Assembly (NCBI GenBank): GCA_937951485.1
Contig: CALEDJ010000029.1
Span: 62,001-126,000 of the forward strand
DNA from: an uncultured bacterium
GTDB lineage: Bacteria; Hydrogenedentota; Hydrogenedentia; Hydrogenedentales; CAILVY01
Length of the DNA stretch: 64,000 nt
Reading direction: 5' to 3'
The notes below the pieces were generated by a model. The model did no database searches and was not told the origin of the DNA. It saw only the letters and a list, made by a program, of their open reading frames with translations. This document shows, piece after piece, positions 1-8,350 of this stretch. A program made the position numbers and the translations under genes. Numbering within the stretch: the first letter of the stretch is position 1; each line of letters starts with the position of its first letter.

Positions 1-1
1 C

Positions 2-607
2 CGCATCCTCGCCTTCCACATCGTCAGCCAGATCGGCTATATCATCATGGGATTGGGGCTGTACAGCCGGATTGCGCTGGCCGGGGCCATTTTTTTCATC
101 GTGCACAATATCATCGCCAAGTCCAACCTGTTTTTGGTGAGCGGCGTGGTGCATCGGCTGCGCGGGACCGGCGATTTGAAGCAACTCGGCGGCCTCTATG
201 AGCAACAGCCCGCGCTTTCAATTTGCTTCATGGTCTCCGCCATGGCCCTGGCGGGCATTCCGCCCCTGTCGGGTTTCTTTGGCAAACTGGTTCTTGTCAT
301 TGCGGGTATCCAGGCGGGCGCCTATGTCATTGTGGCGGTGTCGCTGCTGGTGAGTATCCTGACGCTGTTTTCGATGACGAAGATTTGGGCGGGGGGCTTC
401 TGGAAACCTGCGCCGGAAGAGCGCGATGTTCCGCCGCCGGGCGACGCCACCCACGCCATCCGGCGCATGATGATACCCGTGGCGTTGCTCGCGGGACTGA
501 ATGTGCTGTTCGGCGTCGGATTTGAGCCGTGTTATGCAATGGCGCTGCGCGCCGCCGATCAACTGCTGGATAAACAGGCATATATCGCCGCCGTATTGGG
601 GACTTGA
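2..607 (+). CDS. mrpD: Mrp/Mnh Na+/H+ antiporter subunit D, 3' part
   Basis: The gene runs in from the left edge; the reading frame is open from base 2, and the first codons give ILAFHIVSQIGYIIMGLGL, the conserved stretch of MrpD/NuoN-type proton-translocating membrane subunits. About 200 residues remain, with several hydrophobic helices and the AGIPPLSGFFGKL motif typical of this family. MrpD is one of the two large ion-conducting subunits of the multi-subunit Mrp complex in the inner membrane, which exchanges Na+ for H+. It is followed at one base by mrpE and then mrpF and mrpG in overlapping order, which fixes the assignment against Complex I homologues. The N-terminal two thirds, and mrpA-C, lie outside the window. 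Confidence 0.93.
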   Translation, partial: RILAFHIVSQIGYIIMGLGLYSRIALAGAIFFIVHNIIAKSNLFLVSGVVHRLRGTGDLKQLGGLYEQQPALSICFMVSAMALAGIPPLSGFFGKLVLVIAGIQAGAYVIVAVSLLVSILTLFSMTKIWAGGFWKPAPEERDVPPPGDATHAIRRMMIPVALLAGLNVLFGVGFEPCYAMALRAADQLLDKQAYIAAVLGT

Positions 608-608
608 G

Positions 609-1082
609 ATGCGCATGTTCCTGTGGAATATCCTGCTTGCCCTGGTCTGGGCGCTGATGAACGGTCGGATCACCCTGGCGAATCTGCTGGTGGGCTTTGT
701 CCTGGCTTATTTCGCGCTCATGCTGTTTCATGGCAGGACGGATTCATCCAACTACTTCAAGAAAGTGCGTCAGATTGTCGGGTTCTTTTTCTGGTTCTTT
801 AAGGAACTCATCATGTCCAACCTGCAGGTGGCCCACGACGTGGTTACCCCGACGCATTACTCCCGGCCCGGTACGCTGGCCATCCCACTCGACGCAAATA
901 CGCCCGCGGAAATCACGCTGCTGGCCAACGTAATCTCGCTGACCCCCGGCACCCTCAGTCTCGATGTTTCCGATGACCAGAAGACCCTCTACATCCATGC
1001 CATGTTTATTGACGATCCGGAAAAACTGCGCCGCGCCATCAAAGAAGGGCTGGAAAAACGGCTGTTGGAGGTGATGCGATGA
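609..1082 (+). CDS. mrpE: Mrp Na+/H+ antiporter subunit E
   Basis: A 157-residue protein with two N-terminal membrane segments and the [13 protein letters not shown] motif of MrpE, then a soluble tail ending [17 protein letters not shown]-like, also family-typical ([13 protein letters not shown] is visible). A longer in-frame reading exists from base 501 inside mrpD, but the ATG at 609, one base after the mrpD stop, gives the normal family length and N-terminus. MrpE is an accessory subunit of the inner-membrane Mrp complex. Its stop overlaps the mrpF start by four bases (ATGA), so translation is probably coupled. Confidence 0.93.
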   Translation: MRMFLWNILLALVWALMNGRITLANLLVGFVLAYFALMLFHGRTDSSNYFKKVRQIVGFFFWFFKELIMSNLQVAHDVVTPTHYSRPGTLAIPLDANTPAEITLLANVISLTPGTLSLDVSDDQKTLYIHAMFIDDPEKLRRAIKEGLEKRLLEVMR

Positions 1083-1351
1083 ACATTCTGTCCGTCACCG
1101 TCAACCTGGTCATCATGATGCTTGGGGCCGCGCTGGTCATTTCCTGCATCCGTTTGTTCAGGGGACCCACATTGCCCGATCGCGTCGTCGCGCTCGACCT
1201 CGTCGCCACGCTCGTCGTCGGCTTGATTGCGGCCTACGCCATCGCCACCAACCAATCCGTGTTCCTCATAGACGCCATCGTGCTCACCGTCATCGCGTTT
1301 CTGGGCACCGTGGCCTTCGCCTACTACATCGGAAAGGGAGGGCTGCCATGA
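1079..1351 (+). CDS. mrpF: Mrp Na+/H+ antiporter subunit F
   Basis: A 90-residue protein with three predicted membrane helices. The central RLFRGPTLPDRVVALDL motif is the MrpF/PhaF signature. It overlaps mrpE and mrpG by ATGA junctions on both sides, the usual arrangement of mrp operons. MrpF is a small integral subunit of the Na+/H+ antiporter; MrpF homologues have also been linked to bile-acid or Na+ efflux, but in this operon the antiporter role is the natural reading. Confidence 0.93.
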   Translation: MNILSVTVNLVIMMLGAALVISCIRLFRGPTLPDRVVALDLVATLVVGLIAAYAIATNQSVFLIDAIVLTVIAFLGTVAFAYYIGKGGLP

Positions 1352-1752
1352 ACGACATCATCACCGCGCTGCTGATGATCTTCGGCGCGTCCTTCATGCT
1401 GCTCGCCGCTGTCGGCGTGCTGCGCCTGCCCGACCTCTTCATCCGCATGCACGCCGCCACAAAAAGCGGCACCCTCGGCGTCAGCGGCATGCTGCTCGCC
1501 CTTGCCGTGCATTTCGACGACCTCGGCGTCGCCATCCGCGCCGGACTCGCCATCGTGTTTCTCTTCCTCACCGCGCCCGTCGCCGCGCACTTCATCGGCC
1601 GCGCCGCCTACATCGTCGGGGTGCCCCTCTGGGAAGGCACTGTCGTGGACGAACTCCGCGGAAGATACGACCCCGACACCGCCGCGCTGCAAAGTCCGCC
1701 GGAGGCCAACGACGATGACCCCAACATGCCGAGGTACGATCCGGGCATATGA
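1348..1752 (+). CDS. mrpG: Mrp Na+/H+ antiporter subunit G
   Basis: A 134-residue protein beginning MNDIITALLMIFGASFMLLAAVG with the RLPDLFIRMHAATKSGTLG motif diagnostic of MrpG/MnhG. It has three hydrophobic helices and a hydrophilic C-terminal tail of about 35 residues (GRYDPDTAALQ onward) that is longer than usual. The start overlaps mrpF by four bases. It is the last gene of the operon: the next gene is on the other strand, and only 28 bases separate the two stop codons, with no strong terminator visible. Confidence 0.93.
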   Translation: MNDIITALLMIFGASFMLLAAVGVLRLPDLFIRMHAATKSGTLGVSGMLLALAVHFDDLGVAIRAGLAIVFLFLTAPVAAHFIGRAAYIVGVPLWEGTVVDELRGRYDPDTAALQSPPEANDDDPNMPRYDPGI

Positions 1753-1780
1753 AAGCGGCGTCTCCCCCGCTTCTCCAACG

Positions 1781-2623
1781 CTAGCCCAGGCGCGGAAGCG
1801 TGGGCAGTATCTCGGAGAAATCCCGGGTGATGTCGAGAATGACGCCTGTTAGATAGCAGGCGATGCCAAAGGAGATAATCAATCCGTAGAGCGCCAGCAG
1901 GGCCTCGGCGACGCGTTTGAGCGTGTGGTTCCATCCTTCGGCGACGGGCATGGCGCTCAGTATGGCAAGTGGCAACGTGATTGCCAACGCATAAAACAGC
2001 ACTTCGCCGCTGTGGACCTCCAGCCACCCCCATCCTCCGAGTACGGGCGCAGGGCGCTTGAGGTAGGCATCCATTGCGAAGCGGACTCCCCACAGCGCCA
2101 TCCGGCCGAACACATGCAATGCCAGTGCCGTCAGCAGGATGCATCCAGTGCGCAGCAGCAGGTGTTGCCACGCAATTCTGGGCGCGTTGTCGCCAGCGGC
2201 GCGGTGCATCCTGGCGTAAATGGCCAGATAGGCGACAATCGCGATCGGGCCGGTGAGCAGTCCCAGCAGAAACGCCGCCGCACGCACCAGCCGCACATGT
2301 ACTTCCAGATAGGCGGCCAGCGATGCGCACACACCGAGCCAAACTCTGTTTTCAAGGGAAAGCGCCAATCCCTCTGTGCGGGGCTGTTGCTCTGCCAGCA
2401 CCGCCGCCCGGCGGCGCGGGTCGCCCAAGCGCGCCAACACAGCCCGCAAGTCCGTGTCCTCGATGGTGTCTTTCTGAATGGCGCTCAATTCACGTTTAAT
2501 CTGTTTTTCCAGTCGGGTCAAGGCGCGCTCGCGGATGCGTTCGGGAATTTCCACGTCGAGTTGCATCGCGACTTCATGCACATACCGCGCAATGATGGAT
2601 TCCTGCTTTCTGGTGAGGATCAT
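1781..2623 (-). CDS. PspC-domain membrane protein
   Basis: A 280-residue protein. The first 80 residues are charged and helical (HEVAMQLDVEIPERIRERALTRLEKQIKREL). A PspC-like segment follows (ENRVWLGVCASLAAYLEVHVRLVRAAAFLLGLLTGPIAIVAYLAIY), then three or four more membrane helices. PspC domains occur in phage-shock proteins and other envelope-stress membrane proteins; the function of this architecture is unknown. The frame is open up to 2794, but that extension runs through an inverted repeat. The ATG at 2623 has a good ribosome-binding site (GGAGGGAG four bases upstream), so it is the start. The gene converges on the mrp operon. Confidence 0.75.
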   Translation of the reverse strand: MILTRKQESIIARYVHEVAMQLDVEIPERIRERALTRLEKQIKRELSAIQKDTIEDTDLRAVLARLGDPRRRAAVLAEQQPRTEGLALSLENRVWLGVCASLAAYLEVHVRLVRAAAFLLGLLTGPIAIVAYLAIYARMHRAAGDNAPRIAWQHLLLRTGCILLTALALHVFGRMALWGVRFAMDAYLKRPAPVLGGWGWLEVHSGEVLFYALAITLPLAILSAMPVAEGWNHTLKRVAEALLALYGLIISFGIACYLTGVILDITRDFSEILPTLPRLG

Positions 2624-2741
2624 ACTCCCTCCGCAATTTGAAAGAAAGTATAGCCGAATGCATTCACGCCGCTGAAATCTCACAAGACGACATTTTAGCG
2701 TGTAGTGAAAGAGATCGGTCCGATGTCGGGCCGCATCTCTA

Positions 2742-2825
2742 CTCGTCATTGCGAGCGAAGCGAAGCGTGGCGCGGCAATCTGGACAGGCGGCACGCCTCA
2801 GATTCGCTTCGCTCGCAATGACGAG
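2742..2825. repeat. Palindromic intergenic repeat, CATTGCGAGCGAAGCG family (copy 1)
   Basis: A perfect 23-bp inverted repeat, arms 2742-2764 and 2803-2825, begins CTCGTCATTGCGAGCGAAGC and ends with its complement, enclosing 38 bases. This is a REP-like element. Related pieces appear near 21344, 46808 and 55609 in this window. Confidence 0.85.
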
Positions 2826-2853
2826 GATTCAAAGTTGACGGATAAATTCAAAT

Positions 2854-3290
2854 TCAGTGCTGCCCAGAATATTCTGAGTTCTGAGAAAAGTCTTTTGTCA
2901 TATTAATCTTTCCCCCTCACCCCACCCCTCTCCCGGAGGGAGAGGGGGCAACGGCATGCCTCCGGTTGCGCCATATACTCCCTCTCCCGGAGGGAGAGGG
3001 GGCAACGGCATGCCTCCGGTTGCGCCATATACTCCCTCTCCCGGAGGGAGAGGGGGCAACGGCATGCCTCGGGTTGCGCCATATACCCCCTCTCCCCCCG
3101 GGAGAGGGGTGGGGTGAGGGGGAACAAAAACAGGACACCCTGGCACACGGGTAATGATGCCTCAGAAATTCCCGCAGAGAGGTTTGCGTATAGGACAAGC
3201 CCCCCACATCACCTTGATTCAACAGGATTTTCCAAGGGTTTTGGGCATGGTCTTTCACCATCCTTAATAACCTGTTTTGGACAGCACTGA
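2854..3290. mobile_element. MITE-like element, family A (copy 1), with tripled core
   Basis: The left end TCAGTGCTGCCCAGAATATT is matched by the complement of the right end (TCAGTGCTGTCCAAAACAGG, read from 3290 back to 3271). Inside, the palindromic block CCCCTCACCCCACCCCTCTCCC and its complement (to about 3121) enclose a 54-bp unit repeated three times, with phase points at 2941, 2995 and 3049. No protein-coding signal is credible: all six frames read through the repeat as low-complexity ORFs. A second, shorter copy lies at 30444-30660. Confidence 0.75.
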
Positions 3291-3296
3291 TAAAAA

Positions 3297-3371
3297 TTGT
3301 TGTATTGCTTGAAAAGTGCGCTTCCTTTCTTCAGCGAATCGCCGCCGAAGGCGGTGTGGGACTCGCAATGA
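3297..3371. repeat. 75-bp dispersed repeat, family D (copy 1)
   Basis: The segment starts TTGTTGTATTGC, ends GGGACTCGCAATGA and carries the hairpin CGCCGCCGAAGGCGG. A copy of the same length lies at 55777-55851, about 75 percent identical by eye. It sits directly after MITE family A copy 1. Role unknown; it lies between rplL and the PspC gene. Confidence 0.7.
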
Positions 3372-3453
3372 TTGGGCGAAGAGCAATGATTGCCTCTGGT
3401 GGCCATGCTGTTGCTCCGTCAGAGGTTTCAAATTGGCATCAGAAATTATGAGA

Positions 3454-3481
3454 AAAGGGCCGGTCCAAAGACCGGCCCTTT
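3454..3481 (-). terminator. Intrinsic terminator of rplJL
   Basis: A perfect 12-bp stem (3454-3465 with 3470-3481) around a 4-base loop is GC-rich (GGGCCGGTC core). On the minus strand it ends in TTTTCTC. It lies 20 bases after the rplL stop codon, as expected for the end of the rplJ-rplL transcript. Confidence 0.85.
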
Positions 3482-3501
3482 GTCTTGTACTGTGAATGGA
3501 A

Positions 3502-3903
3502 TCAGGCAGCGCCCACGATCTCGACGACCGCGCCGACGCTCTCCAGTTCTTCCTTCAGTTTGTTCGCTTCGTCCTGGGGGACGCCCTGTTTTACGGGCTT
3601 CGGGCATGCGTCCACAAGGTCCTTCGCTTCTTTCAGACCCAGTCCCGCCAAGTCTTTCACCTTCTTGATCACGGCGATTTTCTGCGACCCGTGCTCCTTG
3701 AGGATCACATCAAAGGAGGTGGGGCCTTCGTCGCCGCCCGCCGCTTCGCCGCCGCCCGCCGCAGCCATGGGCATCGCCGCCATGGCCATCGGGGCCGCCG
3801 CCGTCACGCCGAACTTCTCTTCAAGGGCCTTTACCAATTCGCTCAGTTCAAGCACCGACAATTCCGCGATGCTGTTGATAATGCTTTCCAGTTTCTCGGA
3901 CAT
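3502..3903 (-). CDS. rplL: 50S ribosomal protein L7/L12
   Basis: A 133-residue acidic protein. The N-terminal dimerisation domain ([20 protein letters not shown]) is followed by an Ala/Met/Gly-rich hinge ([20 protein letters not shown], a little longer than usual). The C-terminal factor-binding domain contains [20 protein letters not shown] and ends in [12 protein letters not shown]7/L12 forms the flexible ribosomal stalk that recruits and activates translation GTPases, bound to L10 from the preceding gene. It is last in a two-gene unit with its own terminator. rpoB and rpoC, which usually follow rplL, are absent here. Confidence 0.97.
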   Translation of the reverse strand: MSEKLESIINSIAELSVLELSELVKALEEKFGVTAAAPMAMAAMPMAAAGGGEAAGGDEGPTSFDVILKEHGSQKIAVIKKVKDLAGLGLKEAKDLVDACPKPVKQGVPQDEANKLKEELESVGAVVEIVGAA

Positions 3904-3965
3904 ATCCGTTCTTTCTCCTCTTCAAGGGACTCCATACGCCTTGTTCAAAACCGCCCGGCGCGCCC

Positions 3966-4499
3966 TCAGGCCGCCGCGGCCCCTTCTTTCTGTTTCCGTA
4001 TTTGATCCAACACGTTGACCAGGTTGCGCGGCAGCGCGTTCAACACGCCCACGAATCCGCTGAGCGGAGCCGCTATCGTGCCCACGACCATTGCCAGCAA
4101 CTGCTCACGCGGCGGCAGACCGGCCAGTGATTCCAGCTGCGCCGCCGTTACGACACGGCCGCTCAATACGCCGCCCGCCATCGAGACGAATTTCACCTCG
4201 CCCGCAAATTGCTTGAGAATCTTGGCGGGGGCCACGGGGTCTTTCGAAAAGGCCCATGCTGTCGGTCCTTCCATAAAATCCGCCGCCGCCTCGACGCCCA
4301 TCTCCCGCAGCGCGCGCCGCGCCAGCGTGTTCTTGTAAACCTTGAACTCGACCCCGGCTTCCCGGAGTTTGTTGCGCAGTTCAGACACCTGCGCCACGTT
4401 GATCCCCACATACTTCGTGATGACCGCCACTTCGCTGTTCTCGAGTCGTTTCTTGAACTCGCTTACGGCTTCGATTTTTTCCGGTTTCGGCAATCGCAC
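3966..4499 (-). CDS. rplJ: 50S ribosomal protein L10
   Basis: A 177-residue L10 with the expected N-terminal rRNA-binding domain (KIEAVSEFKKRLENSEVAVITKY, VYKNTLARRALRE) and a C-terminal helix that binds L12 dimers. L10 anchors the stalk and in many bacteria represses its own mRNA by binding the leader. The start is taken as GTG at 4499, immediately after AAAGGAGGTGA; a TTG six bases further in (4493) has more usual spacing from that Shine-Dalgarno and cannot be excluded. rplL follows after 62 bases. rplK and rplA, its usual upstream neighbours, are missing; the upstream gene is the divergent mdh. Confidence 0.96.
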   Translation of the reverse strand: MRLPKPEKIEAVSEFKKRLENSEVAVITKYVGINVAQVSELRNKLREAGVEFKVYKNTLARRALREMGVEAAADFMEGPTAWAFSKDPVAPAKILKQFAGEVKFVSMAGGVLSGRVVTAAQLESLAGLPPREQLLAMVVGTIAAPLSGFVGVLNALPRNLVNVLDQIRKQKEGAAAA

Positions 4500-4549
4500 T
4501 CACCTCCTTTCCTTTTTCCGTTGCATTGCTGTCGCCCTGCAACAGAAAA

Positions 4550-4575
4550 CCCGTGCCGTCGCGAGACGACACGGG
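4550..4575 (-). terminator. Terminator-like hairpin in the rplJ leader (candidate attenuator)
   Basis: Read on the minus strand, CCCGTGTCGTC pairs with GACGGCACGGG around a UCGC loop (11 bp with one G-U pair), followed directly by TTTTCTGTT. It lies about 50 bases upstream of the rplJ start, with no minus-strand gene upstream to terminate. That suggests an attenuator controlling rplJL, as in the known L10 leaders of Gram-positive bacteria. Confidence 0.7.
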
Positions 4576-4969
4576 AAAGGAGCAATGTTTCCAAAACTCT
4601 ATCATCCCACGGTCTCGGCAGGCGTCATTAAGGCCCGAAGGCCGCCGGCTGTCTATGACACGCGGCAGGTGTTTTCTGTTGTTGTGTCGGAAAGCCTATC
4701 AAAACAGCCCGGAATAAGTCAAACGAAGCCCGGCCGACAAGGTTCTTGACGGCATATAAGGCTCCGGAATATGCCAACACCCTGCAAGTGTTACGGAAAT
4801 ATTGATATGCGTCCGAATCCATTGCGTCACAGGCGAGGGGATCGCATTTGAAGAACTCGCAATAGCGATCTTTCCGTGCAACTTTCTTTTCCGATATACT
4901 GTTCTACGCGATCTTCGTTCGGGCGCCTCATTTGAAATCGAGGGAATGCAGCAGCGTGGGAGAATATTC

Positions 4970-5920
4970 ATGGCGGCTGGAAAAGGATTCAAGATTGCAT
5001 GCATCGGGGCGGGCAATGTTGGAGCGACACTGGCTCAATACTGCCTGGAAATGGAACTGGGCGATGTGGTGCTGACCGATATTGTTGAAGGGATGCCGCA
5101 GGGCAAGGCGCTGGACCTTACACAGGCCGGGCCGATTCGGGGATATAGTTGCACTGCGGTCGGCACGAATGATTATGCGGATATCCGGGGCGCCGATCTT
5201 GTGATGGTAACCGCGGGCTTGCCGCGAAAGCCCGGCATGAGCCGCCTGGACCTGCTGGAAAAGAATGGCGCTATCATCGCCGGCATTTGCGACGAAATCC
5301 GGGCGCATGCGCCCGATGCCGTGGTGATCATCATCACGAATCCGCTGGATGTGATGGTGTACCTCGCCTTCAAGAAACTGGGATTCCCCCCGGCGCGCGT
5401 GATGGGCATGGCGGGCTGCCTGGACAGCGCGCGGATGCGCGCTTTTGTCGCGATGGAACTGGGCGTGAGCATGACCAACGTGGACACGATGGTGCTTGGG
5501 TCACATGGGGACGACATGGTGCCGTTGCCACAGTACACGACTGTTTCCGGCATACCGATTACGCGGCTGCTCCCGCAGGAACGCATAGACGCCATCGTGG
5601 AGCGCACGCGCAAGGGCGGCGGTGAAATCGTACAATTGCTCAAGACCGGCAGCGCGTACTACGCGCCCGCCGCCAGCGCGGCGCGCATGGCGCAGGCGAT
5701 TCTGCGCGATGAAAAACAGTTGTTGCCGTGCGCGGCGTATCTGACTGGACAATATGGTCTCGACGATATTTTCATGGGCGTGCCTTGCATTCTCGGCAAG
5801 GACGGCGTTGAACGCATTCTGGAACTGGAACTTACGGAGCAGGAGCGCCAGTCGCTGCACCGTTCCGCCGGAGAAGTCCGGACCGGCATCGCCGGATTGC
5901 AGGAGCGCGGTATCCTCTGA
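4970..5920 (+). CDS. mdh: Malate dehydrogenase (LDH/MDH family)
   Basis: A 316-residue NAD-dependent enzyme oxidising malate to oxaloacetate in the TCA cycle. It shows the Rossmann motif GAGNVG (residues 13-18), an acidic residue at the end of the second strand (LTDIVEGMPQGKALDL, favouring NAD), the loop AGLPRKPGMSRLDLL with substrate arginines, ITNPLDVM, and the catalytic His of GSHGDDMVP near residue 182. The GMSR loop is that of malate rather than lactate enzymes. The frame is open from 4802, but the ATG at 4970 has GGGAG upstream and gives the normal family start. The TPR gene follows after 15 bases. Confidence 0.95.
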   Translation: MAAGKGFKIACIGAGNVGATLAQYCLEMELGDVVLTDIVEGMPQGKALDLTQAGPIRGYSCTAVGTNDYADIRGADLVMVTAGLPRKPGMSRLDLLEKNGAIIAGICDEIRAHAPDAVVIIITNPLDVMVYLAFKKLGFPPARVMGMAGCLDSARMRAFVAMELGVSMTNVDTMVLGSHGDDMVPLPQYTTVSGIPITRLLPQERIDAIVERTRKGGGEIVQLLKTGSAYYAPAASAARMAQAILRDEKQLLPCAAYLTGQYGLDDIFMGVPCILGKDGVERILELELTEQERQSLHRSAGEVRTGIAGLQERGIL

Positions 5921-5935
5921 AGCGCTGGACATGGC

Positions 5936-6844
5936 ATGGATACACGGCAAACAGTGACGTTGATTGCCATCATGGGGGTGTTTTTCGCCGGCCTGATTGC
6001 CGCCGCGTATTTCGGACAGCGCCAGGCCAGTGATCCCGCCGCCATCAGTACGACCAGGCGTTTTGCGGCCAAGCCGGGCACCATGCGGGAGAAGGCAATC
6101 GCGCTTACGACAAGCAAACGTTCCCTGGAATCCGAGCCCTCTTCCGGCGCGCCTGCGGATGGAGAGGCATTGCGACGGGAACAACCCATGCAGGCGTATT
6201 CCCTCAGCGGACCAAACGATGAACACCGCCCCGCCTCCACTCCAGAGACGCGAACCGCGCGCGCGGCACTGAACGCTGCAAATCCCGAAGAAGGCATGCG
6301 ACAGATCAGGGCGGCGTTGGATATGCCCCATGCCCCGGAGGAAGCCGCCCATCTGTATGCCGCTCTTGGGCAATTGTATTCCCAGTCCGACCCGCCGGAA
6401 CTCGCACAGGCGGTGGCGGCTTTCGATGAGGCCTACCGGCTGACCCAAGACCCCGCCATGCGCGCCGCAATCCTGGAACAACAGGCGTCTATTCTGGCGC
6501 AACAGGGTTCTCCGGCCAAGGCCCTGCAGAGGATAGAAGCACTGATGAAGGAGGCTGTCCCGGAGGACTTCGAAGGCATCCGTTTGCGCGCATTGGCAGC
6601 CCGCATTTACGAAAAGGTCGGCGCGATGGAGAAGGCCCTGGCCGCTTATCAGCAGGCCTTCGAAGATGCGCAACGACGCCAGGATGAAAACCCCGACGCC
6701 GCCGACACCCTGCGCATGACCGGCCTGCGTCTCACCCGCCTGCTTCGCGCCATGGGCCGTATTGAAGAAGCGGAGTCCGTGGCGACACGCGCCCGGAAGG
6801 CATTGGAAAACCATGCGATAAAATCCGCCGATGCCCCCCTTTGA
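5936..6844 (+). CDS. Membrane-anchored TPR-repeat protein
   Basis: A 302-residue protein with one N-terminal membrane segment (TLIAIMGVFFAGLIAAAYFG) and no lipobox, a disordered stretch to about residue 100, then helical repeats of tetratricopeptide type (AAHLYAALGQLYSQSD..LAQAVAAFDEAYRL; RIYEKVGAMEKALAAYQQAFEDA). TPR domains are protein-binding scaffolds, so a periplasmic assembly role is possible but not shown. It lies 15 bases after mdh and is probably co-transcribed. Its TGA stop directly abuts the stop of the convergent FG-GAP gene, with no spacer between them. Confidence 0.8.
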   Translation: MDTRQTVTLIAIMGVFFAGLIAAAYFGQRQASDPAAISTTRRFAAKPGTMREKAIALTTSKRSLESEPSSGAPADGEALRREQPMQAYSLSGPNDEHRPASTPETRTARAALNAANPEEGMRQIRAALDMPHAPEEAAHLYAALGQLYSQSDPPELAQAVAAFDEAYRLTQDPAMRAAILEQQASILAQQGSPAKALQRIEALMKEAVPEDFEGIRLRALAARIYEKVGAMEKALAAYQQAFEDAQRRQDENPDAADTLRMTGLRLTRLLRAMGRIEEAESVATRARKALENHAIKSADAPL

Positions 6845-8350
6845 TCAGCGGCTTTCCTCATGCAGTAATGCATCCAATGCCGCCAGGTCCCGCGAACCAC
6901 GGTCGTCACGCGGAGGAAAAGAAGAAATGTCCGGGGCCGCGGCCGCCAGAAGCATGTAGATGTGGTCTTCGCTTCGCAGGACGATACTCGTGCGGCCGCG
7001 TCCGTCCAGGTCCACCCGCGCTTCCACTTTGGTGATGGGGACTTGGAATTCGTGGTGGAAATCCGGCGCTTCGGAAAACCCTTGATCGGTATGCCGCCAG
7101 ACAGAAAAAGAATATGGCGTAATGCCGCATCCGAAGTCCGCACGCCCGTCCCCGTCCATGTCGCGCATCACCACATGCTGCACGGGCGCGTCGGGAACGC
7201 CCGGCGGAAACCATGAGAGCGGGGCCTCCAATGCGATGCTTCCGGAAGGATGCGGGGAGAAACGACCCTGGTCGGGCAGATAGAGATGGGTGGTGATCCA
7301 GACCGGCCATCTTCCGCCCATGAGTGCCCGCGTCAATACGTCCAGCGTGAGCGCCGGGCTGGGCGTTTTCCACAAGACCATGTCCACGTACCCGTCGCCG
7401 TTGAAATCCGGCAAGTCCTCTTCCTCGGTCAGGATGACTCCCCGATAACTGCGCGCCGGTCCCATGCGCAATTCGCGGTCGGGTCTGTCCGGTCCGCCTG
7501 GGGCGGGGCGCTGAACGCGGAGGACGGTGGTGCGATGGTCGCCCCCGCCGAGGGCGTAAAGGGCGCGTTCCCGGTGCGATCCATCCTTGCGCAATGGGAA
7601 CCATGGCCAAGCCTCAGCGCTGAGGGATATGGTTTCAGGCAACAGACGTTGCGCTACCCGGTGATACAGCGGGTCCATGATCTCCACCGGGATGGTATCT
7701 TCAGGAAAAGTGGGTTTGAAAGCCAATACCCGGCTGATATGCCACTCCAGGGCGTCTTCGGGACCGATCTGCGGGGGGCGCGCCGTCCAACTGCTGAAAG
7801 GCCGGCCATAGCCCACATGACGCGGGGCATCCGCCCCGATGGGAAAAGATTCCACCAGGTCGCCATCCGTGCTGCGCAATTCAAGCGTATCCTCGCGCGG
7901 CAGAGCGAGCAGGGTCGAGCCATCCCGGCGAATCACCAGGGTGGTGATAAAAGGTTGAACCCGCGCATCCACTGAAAACCCGGATACTCCGCCATACAGC
8001 GTGTCCAATCTGAACAATTCCTGTGAAACACCGGAGGCGCCGGGCGCGGTCTTGTACGCGACAATGCGATCGCCATGAATGGCAACGGCTTCACATATGC
8101 CGTCGCCGTCTATATCTGCGATATCCACCGCACTGGTGCCCGGTTGCAGCGCGATCCGCTGTTCCGCGTCGGACTGCGCATCCTCGAAAATGCGCAGCAA
8201 CAGTCCGTCAAGCACGACCAGGTCAGCCGTCTTGTCACCGCTTATGTCCGCAAAGAAACATACGGCGTTGCGGTTTTCCAGTGGAATCATGTGCACCTCG
8301 AAAATCGCCGTCGAAGCGATGCAGACACAGGCGATCGTCGCGCTGATCAT
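6845..8350 (-). CDS. FG-GAP/VCBS repeat protein 2 of the ABC operon
   Basis: A 501-residue protein with an N-terminal hydrophobic export signal (MISATIACVCIASTAIFE). At least four DxDxDG-type calcium loops typical of FG-GAP/VCBS beta-propellers are visible: ADISGDKTADLVVLDG, ADIDGDGICEAVAI, PDFNGDGYVDMVLW, RDMDGDGRADFGCG. Such propellers are usually secreted or surface-exposed binding modules. The ATG at 8350 overlaps the stop of the preceding FG-GAP gene by four bases and has GGAGGAAG upstream. It is the last gene of the four-gene operon with the ABC transporter. The ligand is unknown and I see no catalytic motif. Confidence 0.82.
   Translation of the reverse strand: MISATIACVCIASTAIFEVHMIPLENRNAVCFFADISGDKTADLVVLDGLLLRIFEDAQSDAEQRIALQPGTSAVDIADIDGDGICEAVAIHGDRIVAYKTAPGASGVSQELFRLDTLYGGVSGFSVDARVQPFITTLVIRRDGSTLLALPREDTLELRSTDGDLVESFPIGADAPRHVGYGRPFSSWTARPPQIGPEDALEWHISRVLAFKPTFPEDTIPVEIMDPLYHRVAQRLLPETISLSAEAWPWFPLRKDGSHRERALYALGGGDHRTTVLRVQRPAPGGPDRPDRELRMGPARSYRGVILTEEEDLPDFNGDGYVDMVLWKTPSPALTLDVLTRALMGGRWPVWITTHLYLPDQGRFSPHPSGSIALEAPLSWFPPGVPDAPVQHVVMRDMDGDGRADFGCGITPYSFSVWRHTDQGFSEAPDFHHEFQVPITKVEARVDLDGRGRTSIVLRSEDHIYMLLAAAAPDISSFPPRDDRGSRDLAALDALLHEESR

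Noticed and set aside
2898-3261. Overlapping short ORFs over the triple repeat
   Set aside because: They encode repeated low-complexity peptides made by the 54-bp unit and occur in several frames; no RBS or homology.
4802-4969. Upstream extension of mdh
   Set aside because: It adds 56 residues not found in malate dehydrogenases; the ATG at 4970 has an RBS and the normal N-terminus.
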